Positions 62,336 through 64,000 of a DNA stretch of 64,000 nt are shown here, in pieces (the first letter of the stretch is position 1; every line of letters starts with the position of its first letter). Position numbers and translations under genes: made by a program. The notes below the pieces were generated by a model. That model was not told where the DNA came from, searched no databases, and worked only from the letters and a program-made list of their open reading frames with translations. Source of the stretch: Sphingobium sp. Ant17. Lineage in GTDB: Bacteria > Pseudomonadota > Alphaproteobacteria > Sphingomonadales > Sphingomonadaceae. The DNA lies in assembly GCF_000588875.1 (NCBI RefSeq), contig NZ_JEMV01000010.1, positions 38,934-102,933 on the forward strand, read 5' to 3'.

Positions 62336-63442
62336 ATGGCCGACCCACTGGCGCACCCGACATCGGCGGCGGACATCACGCCCGCCTATCTGACCAGGCT
62401 GATGGCGCAGGCCGTGCCGGGCGTGACCGTCACTCATGTCGATATGGTGGAGGCCAAGACCTATGGCGAGCAGTTCGTGTCCACGGCGGGGCGCGTGATC
62501 GTCAATGTCCGTTATGGGCCGGGCAGTCCGGAGGACCTGCCTACCCGCCTGGTCGTGAAGGTTGCGCGCGGCGTCGACAAGATATTGGCGCCCTTCTACG
62601 AAAATGAAGTCAATTTCTACAACCGCGTCCGTCCCGAACTGGACCTGGAGACGCCGCGCAGTTTCGGCGCGGGCTTCGATGCGGTATCGAGCGACTTTGC
62701 CATCGTGCTGGAAGACCTGACCCTGCGCGGCGCGACCTTCCCCAGCGTCCTGTCGCCGGTAACGCTCGACAATGTGCGATCCATCCTGTCGCAGCAGGCA
62801 AAGCTGCACGCCCGCTTCTGGGAAAGCCCCCGCCTGCGGCCCGGCGGCGATCTGGCCTGGGCGGGCAGCCATGTCGAGGGCAAGGTGGCGGAACTGATGA
62901 TGGTGGGGGCCGAGCCGCTGATCCAGCATGAGATCGACACGGTGTCATTCAAGCGCGAAATGGTGCAGCGACTGCGCACGACCGGCCCTGCCCTACGCAA
63001 CGGCACCTTGGCGCTGCACCGGCACCAGCAGAGCCTGCCGCAAACGCTGGTCGAGGGCGACATGCATATCGGTAACAGCTATATATTGCCCGATGGGTCG
63101 GGTGGGCTGCTCGACTGGCAACTCACCTGTCGCGGCCATCATATGCATGATGTCAGCTATCTTGTGACGACGGCGCTGTCGGTGGAGGATCGCCGCGCCC
63201 ATGAACAGGATCTGGTCCGCTTCTATCTCGATAGGCTGGCGGTCGAGGGCGTGGCCGATTGCCCCTCGTTCGAGGAGAGTTTTACCGAGTTTGGCCGCTG
63301 CCTGATGTGGGGCGTCTATATCGGCTGGCTGACGACGCCAGTAGTCAATTATGGCTGGGAGATCACTGTCATGAACCATTTTCGCCTGACCACGGCGTTC
63401 GAGGATCACGAAACAGCGCGGTTGATAGCACAGGTAGTGTGA
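62336..63442 (+). CDS. APH/choline-kinase-fold phosphotransferase, kinase 3
   Basis: The 368 residues share design and many motifs with kinase 1 (47882-48985), including KLHARFWESPRLR and the catalytic VEGDMHIGNSY and LLDWQL. Here His of HGD is replaced by Glu (EGD), while Asp and Asn are kept. It is the last gene of the GMC-led operon. Phosphorylation of a hydroxyl to allow elimination is a reasonable hypothesis. Confidence 0.83.
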   Translation: MADPLAHPTSAADITPAYLTRLMAQAVPGVTVTHVDMVEAKTYGEQFVSTAGRVIVNVRYGPGSPEDLPTRLVVKVARGVDKILAPFYENEVNFYNRVRPELDLETPRSFGAGFDAVSSDFAIVLEDLTLRGATFPSVLSPVTLDNVRSILSQQAKLHARFWESPRLRPGGDLAWAGSHVEGKVAELMMVGAEPLIQHEIDTVSFKREMVQRLRTTGPALRNGTLALHRHQQSLPQTLVEGDMHIGNSYILPDGSGGLLDWQLTCRGHHMHDVSYLVTTALSVEDRRAHEQDLVRFYLDRLAVEGVADCPSFEESFTEFGRCLMWGVYIGWLTTPVVNYGWEITVMNHFRLTTAFEDHETARLIAQVV

Positions 63443-64000
63443 CAGATCGAGCTTAGCGACGCGCCCCCCGCTCGTCAATGCAGAGGGCAGCGTCGAGGGG
63501 TTCGTAACCACGCCACAACCGCAGAGATCACCAGCATCTTCGAGAGAGAGCGCCTGTCTCCCATTCTCATCGCTATTTGAGATCTAGCGGCATCGACATG
63601 AACAATTACCGAATCGCGATCAGAATGGCGACTTCAACCGGCACCTGACGCCAGAAACAGCAGTGCAAATGTGGAAGCTGGCGTTGAACTACGAATTATA
63701 GTCGACTTGTAACGGTTGTATAATCGCGTTGTATAATCGCGTCCCTCCAGTCAAGCGTGGTTGGCATGGGGAAGGCCTGATCGCGTCGGGCATTGCGTCG
63801 ACACGTTAATCAACCTTGTGCTTGTTTTTTCTCAATGCGGCGTGTCGCGCGAGGGTGTTCGTATGCCGGGAGCAGGGTTGTCTTCGCGGTCGGCATAAAG
63901 CCGCCGCATGATGGGTCTCCGCAGGCAAGGTCTTCCTATGTTTTGTGCGCAGTCTTTAAAAAGCTGCAGCCGTTAAAGCGGAATGACCTGACCCACGTCC
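63443..64000. other. 558 bp without a recognisable gene
   Basis: After the last kinase the composition becomes more AT-rich and all frames are interrupted. Only short open stretches are present (for example RDQNGDFNRHLTPETAVQMW ending at a stop near 63700), which could be gene remnants, but I cannot assign them. The segment holds a tandem repeat at 63716-63741. It may mark the edge of the catabolic island. Confidence 0.5.
63716..63741. repeat. Two tandem copies of a 13-bp unit
   Basis: TTGTATAATCGCG occurs twice in direct succession (63716-63728 and 63729-63741). Each copy contains TATAAT, a perfect -10-like hexamer, in the gene-free right end. Confidence 0.75.

Overview
The window looks like a piece of an alphaproteobacterial sphingomonad genome (Sphingobium/Novosphingobium/Sphingomonas type). 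The reasons are high GC, dense operons joined by ATGA overlaps, a TonB-dependent receptor as the only obvious uptake protein, and abundant SDR, SnoaL-like, VOC and acyl-CoA enzymes. This assignment is inference. I see no rRNA, tRNA, CRISPR array or intact insertion sequence. Nearly all of the 64 kb encodes catabolism of a lipophilic, probably cyclic (terpenoid-, steroid- or aromatic-like) carbon source by CoA-thioester and ring-oxidation chemistry.

Layout. 1-5.7 kb: a beta-keto acid cleavage enzyme (partial, minus), a large LuxR/MalT-type regulator (minus, frameshifted), then a plus-strand MDR reductase, SDR and SnoaL-like protein. 5.7-12.0 kb: a minus-strand beta-oxidation operon (thiolase, FadB-like protein, acyl-CoA dehydrogenase, hydratase-2, SDR), divergent from an acyl-CoA synthetase and SDR (12.2-14.7 kb). 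14.7-24.6 kb: a GntR regulator divergent from a long plus-strand operon (FAH-family hydrolase, extradiol-dioxygenase-like VOC protein, alpha/beta hydrolases, SDRs, flavin reductase, acyl-CoA dehydrogenase, MaoC pair, second VOC protein). 24.7-31.6 kb: SnoaL-like proteins, a membrane PQQ dehydrogenase, a reductase, an SDR and an Old-Yellow-Enzyme-type reductase. 31.8-39.1 kb: a Rieske oxygenase system (4-Cys ferredoxin, alpha, beta, ferredoxin reductase) with SDR, TetR, an acyl-CoA-dehydrogenase-fold monooxygenase, a gamma-carbonic-anhydrase-like protein and a nitroreductase. 39.1-45.2 kb: P450, a second acyl-CoA dehydrogenase, GntR, a zinc-ribbon protein, TetR, SnoaL and a second monooxygenase-like flavoprotein. 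45.4-55.2 kb: SDR, FAD desaturase-like protein, APH-type kinase and epoxide hydrolase, facing SDR, atypical APH, SnoaL and TonB receptor. 55.3-63.4 kb: TetR divergent from GMC alcohol oxidase, aldehyde dehydrogenase, sulfotransferase, unknown protein, SDR and APH-type kinase. 63.4-64.0 kb holds no recognisable gene.

Two features tie the window together. First, a 16-bp dyad, CCTAYC-N4-GRNAGG, recurs in intergenic DNA upstream of most operons, including divergent promoters. Eight copies fit the pattern exactly and four more are near matches, often 50-70 bp before a start codon. It is a candidate regulon operator, possibly read by the LuxR/MalT-type protein, whose own promoter carries the only perfect dyad. 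Second, eight genes are each broken by a single missing base, always in the same direction. That looks more like a deletion bias in the sequence data than like gene decay.

Proposed working model (inference): oxidation by P450, the Rieske system and alcohol/aldehyde dehydrogenases; CoA activation; side-chain beta-oxidation through two acyl-CoA dehydrogenase lines and hotdog-fold hydratases; ring opening by the VOC/FAH/hydrolase genes; and activation of hydroxyl groups by APH-type kinases and a sulfotransferase.
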